DNA of 64,000 nt, from the NCBI RefSeq assembly GCF_013314895.1, contig NZ_JABTYE010000015.1:62001-126000 (forward strand). The letters run 5' to 3'. Made by a program: the position numbers and the translations under genes. Positions within the stretch are counted from its first letter, which is position 1. Every line of letters begins with the position of its first letter. This DNA comes from Cupriavidus gilardii (GTDB taxonomy: Bacteria > Pseudomonadota > Gammaproteobacteria > Burkholderiales > Burkholderiaceae). Shown one piece after another: positions 45,134 through 54,867 of the stretch. The notes under the pieces were generated by a model, which saw only the letters and a list, made by a program, of their open reading frames with translations, was not told where the DNA came from and did no database searches.

Positions 45134-46471
45134 TTACGTCGATGCTGCGGCCCCATTGCCGGGCGCCTGGGCAGCGGTCCGTGCGTTCTCCGCAACAGCC
45201 TTGCCGGCGGCGACGCCGGACGCCCAGGCCCACTGGAAATTGTAGCCACCGAGCCAGCCGGTGACATCGACCACCTCGCCGATAAAGTACAGATTCGGCA
45301 CCGAACGCGCCATCATCGTGCTCGAAGACAGCGCGCGGGTATCGACACCACCTCGGGTCACCTCGGCCTTGCGGTAGCCCTCGGTGCCGGACGGCACCAG
45401 TTGCCAACGGTTCAGGGCCTCGCCCAGCTTGCGCAGCGCCTTGTCCGGCAGATCGTGCGGCAGCCTGGCGGCATCCAGTCCGGCGGCTTTGCACCAGGCG
45501 TCGGCCAGCCGCGCCGGCATCCGCGCGGCCAACAGATTGCCCAGATGCTTGCGGGTGCCGTTCTTGGCCTCGAGCAACCAGGCCGCGGCGTCCTCGCCCT
45601 CGAACAGGTCGATGGTGATGGGGGTGCCTGGGCGCCAGTAGCTGGAGATCTGCAGCACCGCCGGGCCGGACAGCCCGCGGTGGGTCCACAGCAGATCCTC
45701 GCGGAAGGCGCCGGCCTCCTTGCCCTTGCCGGTGGCGATATCGACTTCCTTCGACAGCCCGGCCAGCGGCGCGAACGGCTGCCAGGCGGCGCCATCGAAC
45801 GTGAGCGGCACCAGCGCCGGCCGCGTTTCCACGATTGGCAGGCCGAACTGGCGCGCGATCCGGTAGCCGAAATCGGTGGCGCCGATCTTCGGGATCGACA
45901 GACCGCCGGTGGCCACGACCAGCGCGCCCGCGCGCACCGCACCGTCGGGAGTCAGCAACAGGAAATCGTCGCCTTCGCGCCGGATCTCGGCCACCGTGCA
46001 GCCAGTGCGCCAATGCACCTGCCCCGCGCCGCATTCGGCGCGCAGCATCTCGATGACCTGCTCGGCGCTGTCGTTGCAGAACAGCTGGCCACGATGCTTC
46101 TCGTGCCAGTCGATCCCGTGGCGGCGCATCAGTGCGAGGAAGTCCTGCGGCGTATAGCGTGCCAGCGCCGAGCGGCAGAAATGCGGGTTGTCGGAAAGGT
46201 AATTGGCAGGACCGGCATGCAGATTGGTGAAATTGCAGCGCCCGCCGCCGGAGATGCGGATCTTCTCGGCAAGCCGCGTGGCGTGGTCGATCAGCACCAC
46301 GCGGGCACCCTGCTGGCCCGCCACCGCGGCGCACATCATGCCGGCCGCCCCCGCGCCGAGTACGGCGACGTCGTAACGTCCGGCCCCGGACGACGAGGGC
46401 GACGGCCGGCGCGACGGTTGGGGCGATAATGAGCGCGCCGATGGCTGCGCTGCTGGGTGCGACTGTGGCAT
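45134..46471 (-). CDS. BaiN/YhiN-family (HI0933) flavoprotein
   Basis: A 445-residue FAD-binding protein. The dinucleotide fold is VAVLGAGAAGMMCAAVAG, then EKIRISGGGRCNFTNL (HI0933 family signature), ATGGLSIPKIGATDFGYRIA, and the C-terminal NLYFIGEVVDVTGWLGGYNFQWAWASG that completes the FAD site. The N-terminal 30 residues are Ser/Pro-rich and variable. Family members reduce small organic substrates such as bile-acid intermediates in gut bacteria; here the function is unknown. It is divergent from tsaD. Confidence 0.9.
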   Translation of the reverse strand: MPQSHPAAQPSARSLSPQPSRRPSPSSSGAGRYDVAVLGAGAAGMMCAAVAGQQGARVVLIDHATRLAEKIRISGGGRCNFTNLHAGPANYLSDNPHFCRSALARYTPQDFLALMRRHGIDWHEKHRGQLFCNDSAEQVIEMLRAECGAGQVHWRTGCTVAEIRREGDDFLLLTPDGAVRAGALVVATGGLSIPKIGATDFGYRIARQFGLPIVETRPALVPLTFDGAAWQPFAPLAGLSKEVDIATGKGKEAGAFREDLLWTHRGLSGPAVLQISSYWRPGTPITIDLFEGEDAAAWLLEAKNGTRKHLGNLLAARMPARLADAWCKAAGLDAARLPHDLPDKALRKLGEALNRWQLVPSGTEGYRKAEVTRGGVDTRALSSSTMMARSVPNLYFIGEVVDVTGWLGGYNFQWAWASGVAAGKAVAENARTAAQAPGNGAAAST

Positions 46472-46621
46472 GACTGTCCCGCTGAAGAATCGGCGATTGT
46501 AGCGAAAAGCGGGCCACGGCCCGCTGTGCTACCCTCGTGAGCTTTGCTTCGCGGCCCGCGGTCTTCGGTGCCCGCTGGCCCCTTCGCGCAACCTGGCGCA
46601 ACCTGGCTTTCCGCACCCACC

Positions 46622-47656
46622 ATGCTCGTTCTCGGCATCGAATCCTCCTGTGACGAAACCGGCCTGGCCCTCTACGACACCGAGGCCGGCCTGCTCGCGC
46701 ACGCGCTGCATTCGCAGATCGCGATGCATCGCGACTACGGCGGCGTGGTGCCGGAACTGGCCTCGCGCGACCATATCCGCCGTGTGCTGCCGCTGCTGCA
46801 GCAGGTGCTGGACGAGGCCGGGCGCAAGCGCGGCGATATCGACGCCATCGCCTTCACGCAGGGCCCCGGTCTGGCCGGCGCGCTGCTGGTCGGCGCCTCG
46901 GTGGCCAACGCACTGGGCTTCGCCCTCGATGTGCCGATGCTGGGCGTCCATCATCTCGAAGGCCATCTGCTGTCGCCGCTGCTGACGCCGAATCCGCCCG
47001 CCTTCCCCTTTGTCGCGCTGCTGGTATCGGGCGGGCACACGCAACTGATGGAAGTGCGCGGCATCGGCGACTACGCGCTGCTCGGCGAGACGCTGGACGA
47101 CGCCGCCGGCGAGGCCTTCGACAAGACCGCCAAGCTGCTGGGCCTGGGCTATCCCGGCGGCCCGGAGGTGTCGCGGCTGGCCGAGTTTGGCCTGCCGGGC
47201 GTCTACGATCTGCCGCGGCCAATGCTGCATTCGGGCAATCTGGATTTTTCGTTCGCCGGCCTGAAGACCGCAGTGCTGACGCAGGCGCGCAAGCTCGGCA
47301 ACCTCTGCGAGCAGGACCGCGCCAATCTGGCGCGCGGCTTCGTCGACGCGATCGTCGACGTGCTGGCCGCCAAGTCGATGGCCGCGCTGAAGGCGACCGG
47401 CCACAAGCGGCTGGTGGTGGCAGGCGGCGTCGGCGCCAACCGCCAATTGCGCGAGCGGCTCGACGAACTGGCGGCCAGGCGGCGCGCACAGGTCTTCTAC
47501 CCGGACCTGGCGTTCTGCACCGACAACGGCGCGATGATCGCCTTCGCCGGGGCGATGCGGCTGCAGGCTGCGCCGCAGCTGGCGCAGCGGGAGTACGGCT
47601 ACGGCGTCACGCCGCGCTGGGATCTGGCCGACCTGCGGCTGCCGGCGGCACAGTGA
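46622..47656 (+). CDS. tsaD: tRNA N6-adenosine threonylcarbamoyltransferase, TsaD subunit
   Basis: A 344-residue protein of the Kae1/Qri7 family that makes t6A37 in tRNAs reading ANN codons. Seen are [28 protein letters not shown], the metal-binding [33 protein letters not shown] and [16 protein letters not shown]. The ATG is internal to a longer open frame; [12 protein letters not shown] is the family opening. Its partners tsaB/tsaC/tsaE are not in the window. A strong terminator follows. Confidence 0.97.
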   Translation: MLVLGIESSCDETGLALYDTEAGLLAHALHSQIAMHRDYGGVVPELASRDHIRRVLPLLQQVLDEAGRKRGDIDAIAFTQGPGLAGALLVGASVANALGFALDVPMLGVHHLEGHLLSPLLTPNPPAFPFVALLVSGGHTQLMEVRGIGDYALLGETLDDAAGEAFDKTAKLLGLGYPGGPEVSRLAEFGLPGVYDLPRPMLHSGNLDFSFAGLKTAVLTQARKLGNLCEQDRANLARGFVDAIVDVLAAKSMAALKATGHKRLVVAGGVGANRQLRERLDELAARRRAQVFYPDLAFCTDNGAMIAFAGAMRLQAAPQLAQREYGYGVTPRWDLADLRLPAAQ

Positions 47657-47690
47657 CGGCGCTCGACAGACACGAACGAGTCCAATGAAA

Positions 47691-47721
47691 AACGCCACCC
47701 GACGGGGTGGCGTTCTCTTTT
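47691..47721 (+). terminator. Terminator after tsaD
   Basis: AACGCCACCC-GACG-GGGTGGCGTT, a ten-pair stem followed by CTCTTTT; AAAAA precedes it, so it may also act in the reverse direction for folE2. Confidence 0.9.
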
Positions 47722-47723
47722 GT

Positions 47724-47800
47724 GCTGCCGATATTGCGGTGCCGATATTGCGCTGGCGACATTGCACCGCAGATATTGCACTGCCGGCATTGCGCTGCCG
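47724..47800. repeat. Degenerate 14-15-bp tandem repeat between tsaD and folE2
   Basis: Five to six imperfect copies of CTGCCGATATTGCG. They begin right after the terminator and end 25 bases before the folE2 stop; both flanking genes end here (convergent). Confidence 0.8.
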
Positions 47801-47825
47801 ATGACGGGCGCCGGGGCCCGATCGC

Positions 47826-48641
47826 TCAGACCGTGAGCGGATTGACGCGCTTGTCGCGCTCGATCACGGCATAGGCGCTGTGGTTGTGGATCGACTCGAA
47901 GTTTTCCGCCTCGAGCACATAGGCGACGATGCGCTCGTCGGCGTTCAGCCGCATCGCGATGTCGCGCACCAGATCCTCGACGAACTTCGGATTCTCGTAG
48001 GCGCGCTCGGTCACGTATTTCTCGTCCGGACGCTTGAGCAAACCCCACAGCTCGCACGACGCCTCTTCTTCGGCCATCCGCACCAGCGCCTCGATCGGCA
48101 GATCGGCGGCCAGCTCGACGCACATCGTGATATGCGAGCGCTGGTTGTGCGCGCCGTACTGCGAGATCTTCTTCGAGCACGGGCACAGGCTGGTGACCGG
48201 CACCAGCGCCTTCAGCCAGACCCTGGTGACGCCGTCGCGCACTTCGCCGATCAGCGTGACCTCGTAGTCCATCAGCGAAGCGACGCCGGACACCGGCGCG
48301 ACCTTGTTGATGAAATACGGGAAACTGACCTCGATACGGCCCGCCTGGGCTTCGAGCCGCTGCAGCATCTTGTCGAGCAGCGCGCGGAACGAGGCCAGAT
48401 CGAGCGGCTCGCGCTCGTCCTCGAGCAGCGCGACGAAGCGCGACATATGCGTGCCCTTCTGGTCGGCCGGCAGATGCACGTCGAGATTGAAGGTGCCGAC
48501 GGTCGGATGCACACCCTGAGGGGTACGCAGCGTGAGCGGATAACGCACGCCACGCACGCCGACGCGCTGGATCGGGATCTGGCGCGTGTCCAGGCTCGAT
48601 TGCACATCGGGCATCACGAAGGCCGGATTGATGTCATTCAT
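47826..48641 (-). CDS. folE2: GTP cyclohydrolase FolE2 (type IB)
   Basis: A 271-residue zinc-independent GTP cyclohydrolase that makes dihydroneopterin triphosphate for folate. Seen are [12 protein letters not shown], the [15 protein letters not shown] core, [22 protein letters not shown] (metal-binding Cys and the catalytic region) and [12 protein letters not shown]. The ATG follows GAGGAAATCCGTC. In bacteria FolE2 often backs up FolE under zinc shortage; no Zur box was recognised upstream. Same strand as dxs, 207 bp downstream of it. Confidence 0.96.
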   Translation of the reverse strand: MNDINPAFVMPDVQSSLDTRQIPIQRVGVRGVRYPLTLRTPQGVHPTVGTFNLDVHLPADQKGTHMSRFVALLEDEREPLDLASFRALLDKMLQRLEAQAGRIEVSFPYFINKVAPVSGVASLMDYEVTLIGEVRDGVTRVWLKALVPVTSLCPCSKKISQYGAHNQRSHITMCVELAADLPIEALVRMAEEEASCELWGLLKRPDEKYVTERAYENPKFVEDLVRDIAMRLNADERIVAYVLEAENFESIHNHSAYAVIERDKRVNPLTV

Positions 48642-48848
48642 GACGGATTTCCTCGGTTTCCTTTACGGTCGCGGCATCTTCGCAGTCCAACTTGCCGCGC
48701 AACGAGTGTGAAACCACGGGCGCGCCGGAAAACACGGCGGCGCCAGCCCGCAGCTGCGAACACGAAAACCAGCGATTCTAAGGGAATTCGGGTGATGCCG
48801 CCCGCACCGGGCCGATGGCGGCCGGTGCGGGTGCGTGGGAACGACCGC

Positions 48849-50777
48849 TCAGGCGGCCTTGGTTGCCGCGGCGGACGCGGCCGTAGCGGCAGGCGTCGTC
48901 AGGCCGAAACGCTCGCGTACCGAGCGTTCGATGCCGCCCGCATCCAGGCCGCATTGCGACAGCAGGAAGGCGGGATCGCCGTGGTCGACGAAGTGGTCGG
49001 GCAAACCGAGCTGCAGCACCGGGATCTCGATGCCGGCCGCGGCCAGCGCCTCGAGCACCGCGCTGCCGGCGCCGCCCATCACCACGCCCTCTTCCACCGT
49101 GACGAGGTAATCGTGCTCGCGCGCGAGCGTCTTGACCAGCTCCACATCGAGCGGCTTGACGAAGCGCATGTTGGCCACCGCGGCGTCGAGCTTCTCGGCC
49201 GCGCCCAGCGCGGGATGCAGCATCGAGCCGAACGCCAGCACGGCGACCCGCTGGCCGGCACGCGCGCCGCAGCTGCGGCGCATCTCGCCCTTGCCGACCG
49301 GCAGCGTCTCCAGCGAGGCCTGCGTCGCCACGCCCGGGCCCGCGCCGCGCGGATAGCGCACCGCGGTCGGGCAATCCTGTGCGAAGGCCGTGCTCAGCAG
49401 CTGGCGGCATTCGTTCTCGTCCGCCGGCGTCATCACCATCATGTTGGGGATGCAACGCAGATAGGCGATATCGTAGGCGCCAGCGTGGGTCGCGCCATCG
49501 GCGCCGACCAGGCCGGCACGGTCCAGCGCGAATACCACCGGCAGGTTCTGCAGCGCGACGTCGTGGATCAGCTGATCGTAGCCGCGCTGCAGGAAGGTCG
49601 AGTAGATCGCCACCACGGGCTTCAGCCCCTCGCACGCCATGCCGCCGGCGAAGGTCACCGCATGTTGCTCGGCGATGCCGACGTCGTAATAGCGGTCAGG
49701 GAAACGCTGCTCGAATTCGACCATCCCCGAGCCTTCGCGCATCGCCGGCGTGATGCCGATCAGGCGCGGATCGGCCGCGGCCTGATCGCACAGCCATTCG
49801 CCGAACACCTGCGTATAGGTCTTGCGCGCGGGCTTGGCGGCCGGACGGATGCCTTCGGCGGGATTGAACTTGCCCGGGCCGTGATACAGGATCGGGTCGG
49901 CCTCGGCCAGCTTGTAGCCCTGGCCCTTCTTGGTCACCACATGCAGGAACTGCGGACCGGCGCCTTCCAGCGCGCGGCGGCGGATGTTCTGCAGCGTCGG
50001 CACCAGCGAATCGAGATCGTGGCCGTCGATGGGCCCGATGTAGTTGAAGCCGAACTCCTCGAACAGCGTGGCCGGCACCACCATGCCCTTCGCATGTTCC
50101 TCGAAGCGCTTGGCGAATTCGAGCACCGGCGGCGCCACCGACAGCACGCGCTCGATGCCCTTCTTGGTCGCCGCATAGAACTGCCCGCTGAGCAGCCGCG
50201 CCAGATGCCGGTTCAGCGCGCCGACCGGCGGCGAGATCGACATGTCGTTGTCGTTGAGCACCACCACCAGCGGCAGGTCCTTGTAGACGCCGGCATTGTT
50301 CATCGCCTCGAACGCCATGCCGGCGGTCATCGCGCCGTCTCCGATCACCGCGATCGACACGCGCTGCTCGCCCAGCGTGCGGGCGCCCAGCGCCATGCCG
50401 AGCGCGGCCGAGATCGAGGTCGACGAGTGCGCCGTGCCGAAGGTGTCGTATTCGCTCTCGCTGCGGCGGGGGAAGCCCGAGATGCCGTTCCACTGCCGCA
50501 GCGTCTGCATGCGCTCGCGCCGCCCCGTCAGGATCTTGTGCGGATAGCTTTGATGGCCGACGTCCCACACCAGCCGGTCGACCGGGGTGTCGAACACATA
50601 GTGCAGCGCGATCGTCAGCTCGACCGTGCCGAGATTGGACGACAGATGGCCGCCGGTCTGCGAGACGGACTCCAGCACGAAGGCGCGCAGTTCGTCGGCC
50701 AGCGTGGTCAGCTGGCGGCGGTCGAGCTTGCGCAGGTCCGCGGGGTCGTCGATGGTATTGAGCAATGCGTAAGTCAT
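48849..50777 (-). CDS. dxs: 1-deoxy-D-xylulose-5-phosphate synthase
   Basis: A 642-residue thiamine-diphosphate enzyme, first step of the MEP isoprenoid pathway. Seen are [36 protein letters not shown], the ThDP motif [32 protein letters not shown], and [16 protein letters not shown]. The start at 50777 follows CAGGAC at good spacing. It lies 71 bp after ispA in the same direction. Confidence 0.97.
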   Translation of the reverse strand: MTYALLNTIDDPADLRKLDRRQLTTLADELRAFVLESVSQTGGHLSSNLGTVELTIALHYVFDTPVDRLVWDVGHQSYPHKILTGRRERMQTLRQWNGISGFPRRSESEYDTFGTAHSSTSISAALGMALGARTLGEQRVSIAVIGDGAMTAGMAFEAMNNAGVYKDLPLVVVLNDNDMSISPPVGALNRHLARLLSGQFYAATKKGIERVLSVAPPVLEFAKRFEEHAKGMVVPATLFEEFGFNYIGPIDGHDLDSLVPTLQNIRRRALEGAGPQFLHVVTKKGQGYKLAEADPILYHGPGKFNPAEGIRPAAKPARKTYTQVFGEWLCDQAAADPRLIGITPAMREGSGMVEFEQRFPDRYYDVGIAEQHAVTFAGGMACEGLKPVVAIYSTFLQRGYDQLIHDVALQNLPVVFALDRAGLVGADGATHAGAYDIAYLRCIPNMMVMTPADENECRQLLSTAFAQDCPTAVRYPRGAGPGVATQASLETLPVGKGEMRRSCGARAGQRVAVLAFGSMLHPALGAAEKLDAAVANMRFVKPLDVELVKTLAREHDYLVTVEEGVVMGGAGSAVLEALAAAGIEIPVLQLGLPDHFVDHGDPAFLLSQCGLDAGGIERSVRERFGLTTPAATAASAAATKAA

Positions 50778-50848
50778 GGTATCCGTCCTGCCGCCGGATT
50801 CTCCCGTCCGGCTCGTCGTTTTACGGCGATCGGTCGCGTGGCGCGCTG

Positions 50849-51733
50849 TCAATGCGTGCGCAGCACGATCAGGTCGGCCAGGTCCGCCAGCCTTGCGGCG
50901 CGGGCGCCGAAATCGCCCAGCGCCTTGCGCGCGTCGTCGCGCAGTCTGGCGGCCAGTTCACGGGCCTTCTCCAGGCCCAGCAGCGACACATAGGTGGGCT
51001 TGTGCTGCTCGGCATCCTTGCCGGCGGTCTTGCCCAACGTGGCGGTATCCGCGGTAACGTCCAGAATATCGTCTACCACCTGGAACGCCAAACCGATCGC
51101 CGCGGCATAGCGGTCCAGCGCCGCCAGACCCGCCTCGTCGATGTGCCCGCACAGCGCGCCCATGCGGATGCTGGCGCGCAGCAGTGCGCCGGTCTTCATC
51201 CTGTGCATGGTTTCCAGCTCGTCCAGCGACATCGCCTGGCCGACATGCTGCAGGTCGATCGCCTGACCGCCGGCCATGCCGATCGAGCCGGAGGCGCGAG
51301 CCAGTTCGGCGACCAGGCGCAGCCGCGCCGCGGGCTCGAGCGCGTCGGCCTCCGCCAGCACGATGAAGGCCTGCGTCTGCAGCGCATCGCCAACCAGCAG
51401 CGCGGTGGCCTCGTCATAAGCCTTGTGCACGGTGGGCCGGCCGCGACGCAGATCGTCGTCGTCCATGCAGGGCATGTCGTCGTGCACCAGCGAATACGCG
51501 TGGATCATCTCGACCGCGCAGGCGGCCGCATCGCAGGCCCGGGGGTCGGCGCCGCCGACCTCGCCGGCCGCATGGACCAGCAGCGGGCGCACGCGCTTGC
51601 CGCCGCCCAGGGCCGCATAACGCATCGCCTCGTGCAGGCGCGCCGGCAGGCGATCCGCCGGCGGCAAGGCGACCGCCAGCGCCGCTTCGGTGCGCGCGGC
51701 CTGGTCCTGCATCCACTGCGCGAAGGCGGTCAT
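50849..51733 (-). CDS. ispA: Farnesyl diphosphate synthase (polyprenyl synthetase)
   Basis: A 294-residue prenyltransferase. The first aspartate-rich motif is [19 protein letters not shown], the second is [13 protein letters not shown], and [14 protein letters not shown] binds the allylic diphosphate. It supplies C15 chains for quinones, undecaprenyl and hopanoid lipids. The start overlaps the xseB stop by four bases (ATGA), as in E. coli where xseB-ispA-dxs are also grouped. Confidence 0.96.
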   Translation of the reverse strand: MTAFAQWMQDQAARTEAALAVALPPADRLPARLHEAMRYAALGGGKRVRPLLVHAAGEVGGADPRACDAAACAVEMIHAYSLVHDDMPCMDDDDLRRGRPTVHKAYDEATALLVGDALQTQAFIVLAEADALEPAARLRLVAELARASGSIGMAGGQAIDLQHVGQAMSLDELETMHRMKTGALLRASIRMGALCGHIDEAGLAALDRYAAAIGLAFQVVDDILDVTADTATLGKTAGKDAEQHKPTYVSLLGLEKARELAARLRDDARKALGDFGARAARLADLADLIVLRTH

Positions 51734-52014
51734 TCGGTCTCTGCCTGATTGCCCGGCTCGGCCAGAGGCTTGAGCGCATCGCCCTCGAGCACCTTGACCT
51801 GCTGCTCGATGCGCTCGAGCATCTGCTGGCAATACTTGACCAGTTCGGCACCGCGCCGGTAGGCCGCCAGCGATTCCTCCAGCGGCAAGGCACCGCTTTC
51901 CATGCTGGTGACCAGCGCTTCGAGCTCGGCCATGGCGGCCTCGTACGAGGCCGGCGGCGCGCTGGCAGGGGCCTGCTCGACGTCGCCGGCTGGCACGGTG
52001 GTTGTCTTTGGCAT
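51730..52014 (-). CDS. xseB: Exodeoxyribonuclease VII small subunit
   Basis: A 94-residue protein. The small-subunit domain is [57 protein letters not shown]; the first ~20 residues are Ala/Pro-rich. It joins XseA (not in the window) in a nuclease that digests single-stranded DNA. First gene of the xseB-ispA-dxs run; divergent from the Rieske oxygenase gene. Confidence 0.94.
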   Translation of the reverse strand: MPKTTTVPAGDVEQAPASAPPASYEAAMAELEALVTSMESGALPLEESLAAYRRGAELVKYCQQMLERIEQQVKVLEGDALKPLAEPGNQAETE

Positions 52015-52363
52015 AAAGGGTTTCGATCCAGAAACCGCGATTTTACGGCAAATCGCCGCGGCCAAGCCCGATCCGATGGAGGGGGTCGGCGCGGCCGGGA
52101 CGCGGACCCGTCCGAGTCCCTCGCCACGCGCGCTCAACAAGATAACAATACATCACTTTTTATCTTGTCGGTGCCCGCGGTCGCGCCAAAAAGGCAAAAA
52201 AATCAGACCCTTATGCCAGGGGTAGGGTACAATCCCCGGTTCGTCAGCGAAAACCGCGGCACCATGCCTCGGGCTCACGGTCTGACTGTCTTTCCCATAT
52301 CGATTTCAATTTCGATGGTTGGGTTGTTCACTGCTTTCGCCTGTTTATTAGGGAGTGGGGATA
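52015..52363. other. 349-bp divergent region between xseB and the Rieske oxygenase
   Basis: Holds the inverted repeat at 52137-52168 and a TACAAT box at 52228-52233 that could serve the Rieske gene, though no good -35 was seen. The last ~70 bases are AT-rich and contain a small repeat ATCGA..TCGAT near 52299-52316. No small gene could be supported. Confidence 0.4.
52137..52168. promoter_or_regulatory. Long inverted repeat between xseB and the Rieske gene
   Basis: ACAAGATAA-N14-TTATCTTGT, nine perfect pairs in an AT-rich patch, 123 bases upstream of xseB and about 200 upstream of the Rieske start. No U-tract follows, so it looks like an operator rather than a terminator. The protein that binds it is unknown. 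Confidence 0.5.
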
Positions 52364-53467
52364 ATGTCCAATCTCAGCACCGCGCTGAACCTTGCGCCGG
52401 CTGATACACAGCTGCCCGTCCGTGCATACTTCGACGAGGCCTTGCATCAACAGGAACTGGAGCTGCTGTTCAAGAAGGGCCCGGGCTATGTCGGCCACGC
52501 GCTGATGGTGCCCGAAGTCGGCGATTACCATACCCTGGCCGCCGAGGAAGAAGGCCGCATGCTGGTGCGCAACCCGCAAGGCATCGAGCTGATGTCCAAC
52601 GTCTGCCGCCATCGCCAGGCCATCATGCTGAACGGCCGCGGCAACGCGTCCAATATCGTCTGCCCGCTGCACCGCTGGACCTACGATCTGAAGGGCGAGC
52701 TGCTCGGCGCCCCGCATTTCGCCCAGCAGCCGTGCCTGCACCTGAAACGCTCGCCGCTGCAGAACTGGAACGGCCTGCTGTTCGAGGGCGAGCGCGACGT
52801 GCGCGCCGATCTGGCACGCCTGGGCGTCGCGCAGAACCTGAACTTCGACGGCTACATGCTGGACCACGTCGAGGTCCACGACTGCGACTACAACTGGAAG
52901 ACCTTCATCGAGGTCTATCTCGAGGACTACCACGTCGTGCCGTTCCACCCGGGCCTGGGCAGCTTCGTGTCCTGCGACGACCTGAAGTGGGAGTTCGGCG
53001 AGTGGTACAGCGTGCAGACCGTTGGCCTGCATGCCGGCCTGAAGCGCCCCGGCAGCCCGACCTACCAGAAGTGGCACGACGCCGTGCTGCGCTTCAACAA
53101 CGGCGAGCTGCCCAAGCATGGCGCGATCTGGCTGACCTACTACCCGAACGTGATGGTCGAGTGGTACCCCAACGTGCTGGTCATCTCGACACTGCACCCG
53201 ATGGGACCGCGCAAGACCCGCAACGTGGTCGAGTTCTACTACCCGGAGGAAATCGTGCTGTTCGAGCGCGAGTTCGTCGAAGCCGAGCGGGCCGCCTATA
53301 TGGAAACCTGCATCGAGGACGACGAGATCGCCGAGCGCATGGACGCTGGCCGGCTGGCGCTGATGAAGCGCGGCGACAACGAAGTCGGCCCGTACCAGTC
53401 GCCGATGGAAGACGGCATGCAGCACTTCCATGAGTGGTATCGGCGGGCGATGGGACCGGCGGCCTGA
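52364..53467 (+). CDS. Rieske-type ring-hydroxylating oxygenase, alpha subunit
   Basis: A 367-residue Rieske nonheme-iron oxygenase. The [2Fe-2S] ligands are Cys81-x-His83 (NVCRHR) and Cys100-x-x-His103 (CPLHRW). The mononuclear iron site has EDYHVVPFHPG with His190 and His195. The chosen ATG follows GGGAGTGGGG. No ferredoxin or reductase gene is nearby, so electron partners must come from elsewhere. The substrate is unknown; the position across from the isoprenoid genes does not by itself indicate it. Confidence 0.9.
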   Translation: MSNLSTALNLAPADTQLPVRAYFDEALHQQELELLFKKGPGYVGHALMVPEVGDYHTLAAEEEGRMLVRNPQGIELMSNVCRHRQAIMLNGRGNASNIVCPLHRWTYDLKGELLGAPHFAQQPCLHLKRSPLQNWNGLLFEGERDVRADLARLGVAQNLNFDGYMLDHVEVHDCDYNWKTFIEVYLEDYHVVPFHPGLGSFVSCDDLKWEFGEWYSVQTVGLHAGLKRPGSPTYQKWHDAVLRFNNGELPKHGAIWLTYYPNVMVEWYPNVLVISTLHPMGPRKTRNVVEFYYPEEIVLFEREFVEAERAAYMETCIEDDEIAERMDAGRLALMKRGDNEVGPYQSPMEDGMQHFHEWYRRAMGPAA

Positions 53468-53470
53468 GCG

Positions 53471-53512
53471 CCGGCCCTTTTCCGGCCCTTTTCCGGCCCC
53501 TTTCCGGCCCCC
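53471..53512. repeat. 11-bp tandem repeat after the Rieske gene
   Basis: Four copies of CCGGCCCTTTT (the last two with C for T), starting four bases after the stop codon. Confidence 0.8.
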
Positions 53513-53545
53513 AGGACGGACCGCCACGGCGGTCCGTTCTTATTT
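53513..53545 (+). terminator. Terminator after the Rieske gene
   Basis: GGACCGCC-AC-GGCGGTCC stem, extended by ACGGACC..GGTCCGT, followed by TCTTATTT. It stops the Rieske transcript ahead of the EamA gene. Confidence 0.82.
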
Positions 53546-53755
53546 GCGCCGGCTTTGCCGTAGCGGCTTCGCACGCTGTTGGGCGATGACCTGTTGGGCG
53601 ATGACCGCCCATGGGCTTTGGTGCATTGCATCAGCACTGCTACAATCGGCTCGCCCAAGCGGCTGTCACCTCACTTGCCGCCCGGCACGCTGCCGCGCCT
53701 CGCTGGCGCCCCGCCGCGGTTCCCGAATTTCCCGCTGTCCTCGCCTTTCCTCGCC

Positions 53756-54676
53756 ATGCAATCGCTCTGGATGCTGTTCGCCGCCTTCTCGTTCTCGTTG
53801 ATGGGGGTGGGCGTCAAGCTGGCTTCCGAGATGTACACCACCGGCGAGATCGTGTTCTACCGCAGCATGATCAGCATGCTGATCATCTGGGCGATCCTGG
53901 CCTCGAGCGGCATCTCGGTGCGCACGCCGCACATGACCACGCACATCAAGCGCAGCCTGTTCGGCGTGACCGCGCTGATGCTGTGGTTCACCTCGATCAC
54001 CCTGCTACCGCTGGCCACCGCGATGACGCTGAACTACATGTCGCCGGTATGGATCGCGCTGATCGTCGGCGCCGGCGCAGCTCTGGCGGGCACGGCCGGC
54101 GGCGCGGACCGCAAGCTGATCGGCGCCATCGTGATGTCGTTCGCCGGCGTGATCTGCCTGTTGCAGCCCTCGGTCGGCAAGGATCAACTGACCGGCGGGC
54201 TGGTCGGCTTGATCTCGGGCATGTTCACGGCGCTTGCCTATGTCGAGGTGCGCCAACTCGGCCAGCTGGGCGAACCCGAAGGCCGCATCGTGTTCTATTT
54301 CTCGCTGGTCGGCACGCTGGCCGGGCTGGTGTGGATGATGTTCTCGGGCGTCAGCAGCCACACCTGGCACGGCGCCGGTCTGCTGCTCGGCATCGGCATC
54401 CTGGCGACGCTCGGTCAGACCGCGATGACGCGGGCCTACAAGCGCGGCAACACGCTGCTGACGGCCAACCTGCAGTACGCCGGCATCGTGTTCTCGAGCC
54501 TGTGGGGCATGATGATCTGGAACGACGCCCTCAACTGGCTGTCGTGGCTCGGCATGGGGCTGATTATCGCCAGCGGCATCGCCACCACGCTGACCCGTGC
54601 ACGCGAGAGCACCAGCCAGCCGACCGCCGCGACGCCGGTCAAGTCGGCCGAGGCGGAGGTGCATCCCGAGGTGTAG
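53756..54676 (+). CDS. EamA/DMT-family transporter
   Basis: A 306-residue membrane protein with ten hydrophobic helices in two EamA repeats (MQSLWMLFAAFSFSLMGVGVKLA opening the first; FSLVGTLAGLVWMMF opening the second). The C-terminal 25 residues are hydrophilic. Preceded by a perfect 15-bp direct repeat (TGTTGGGCGATGACC, twice, 53577-53608) in the upstream gap, and by the Rieske terminator. Substrate unknown. Confidence 0.85.
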   Translation: MQSLWMLFAAFSFSLMGVGVKLASEMYTTGEIVFYRSMISMLIIWAILASSGISVRTPHMTTHIKRSLFGVTALMLWFTSITLLPLATAMTLNYMSPVWIALIVGAGAALAGTAGGADRKLIGAIVMSFAGVICLLQPSVGKDQLTGGLVGLISGMFTALAYVEVRQLGQLGEPEGRIVFYFSLVGTLAGLVWMMFSGVSSHTWHGAGLLLGIGILATLGQTAMTRAYKRGNTLLTANLQYAGIVFSSLWGMMIWNDALNWLSWLGMGLIIASGIATTLTRARESTSQPTAATPVKSAEAEVHPEV

Positions 54677-54694
54677 GCCCTCGGCCTGGGACTG

Positions 54695-54735
54695 CCCTCT
54701 CCCCGGCCCTCTCCCGCAAGCGGGAGAGGGAGAAC
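54695..54735. repeat. REP-like palindromic element, copy 5
   Basis: CCCTCTCCCC then CCCTCTCCCGC-AAGC-GGGAGAGGGAGAAC, in the same orientation as copy 2. It lies 18 bases after the EamA stop. Confidence 0.85.
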
Positions 54736-54867
54736 ACTAGGGGCAAAATCGGCACGGCGAGCATGCCACACCCGCCCTGCGTCAGCCTCGCTCCGATAGC
54801 GGCAGGCGCCACTTTCGGCGATCATCGGGGTTCCTCGACGATCCGTCGCCACTAGACAGGTTTCACG

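Noticed and set aside
52264-52404. A small hydrophobic plus-strand frame upstream of the Rieske gene as a leader peptide
   Set aside because: No ribosome site, it overlaps the Rieske start in another frame, and composition is explained by the AT-rich leader.
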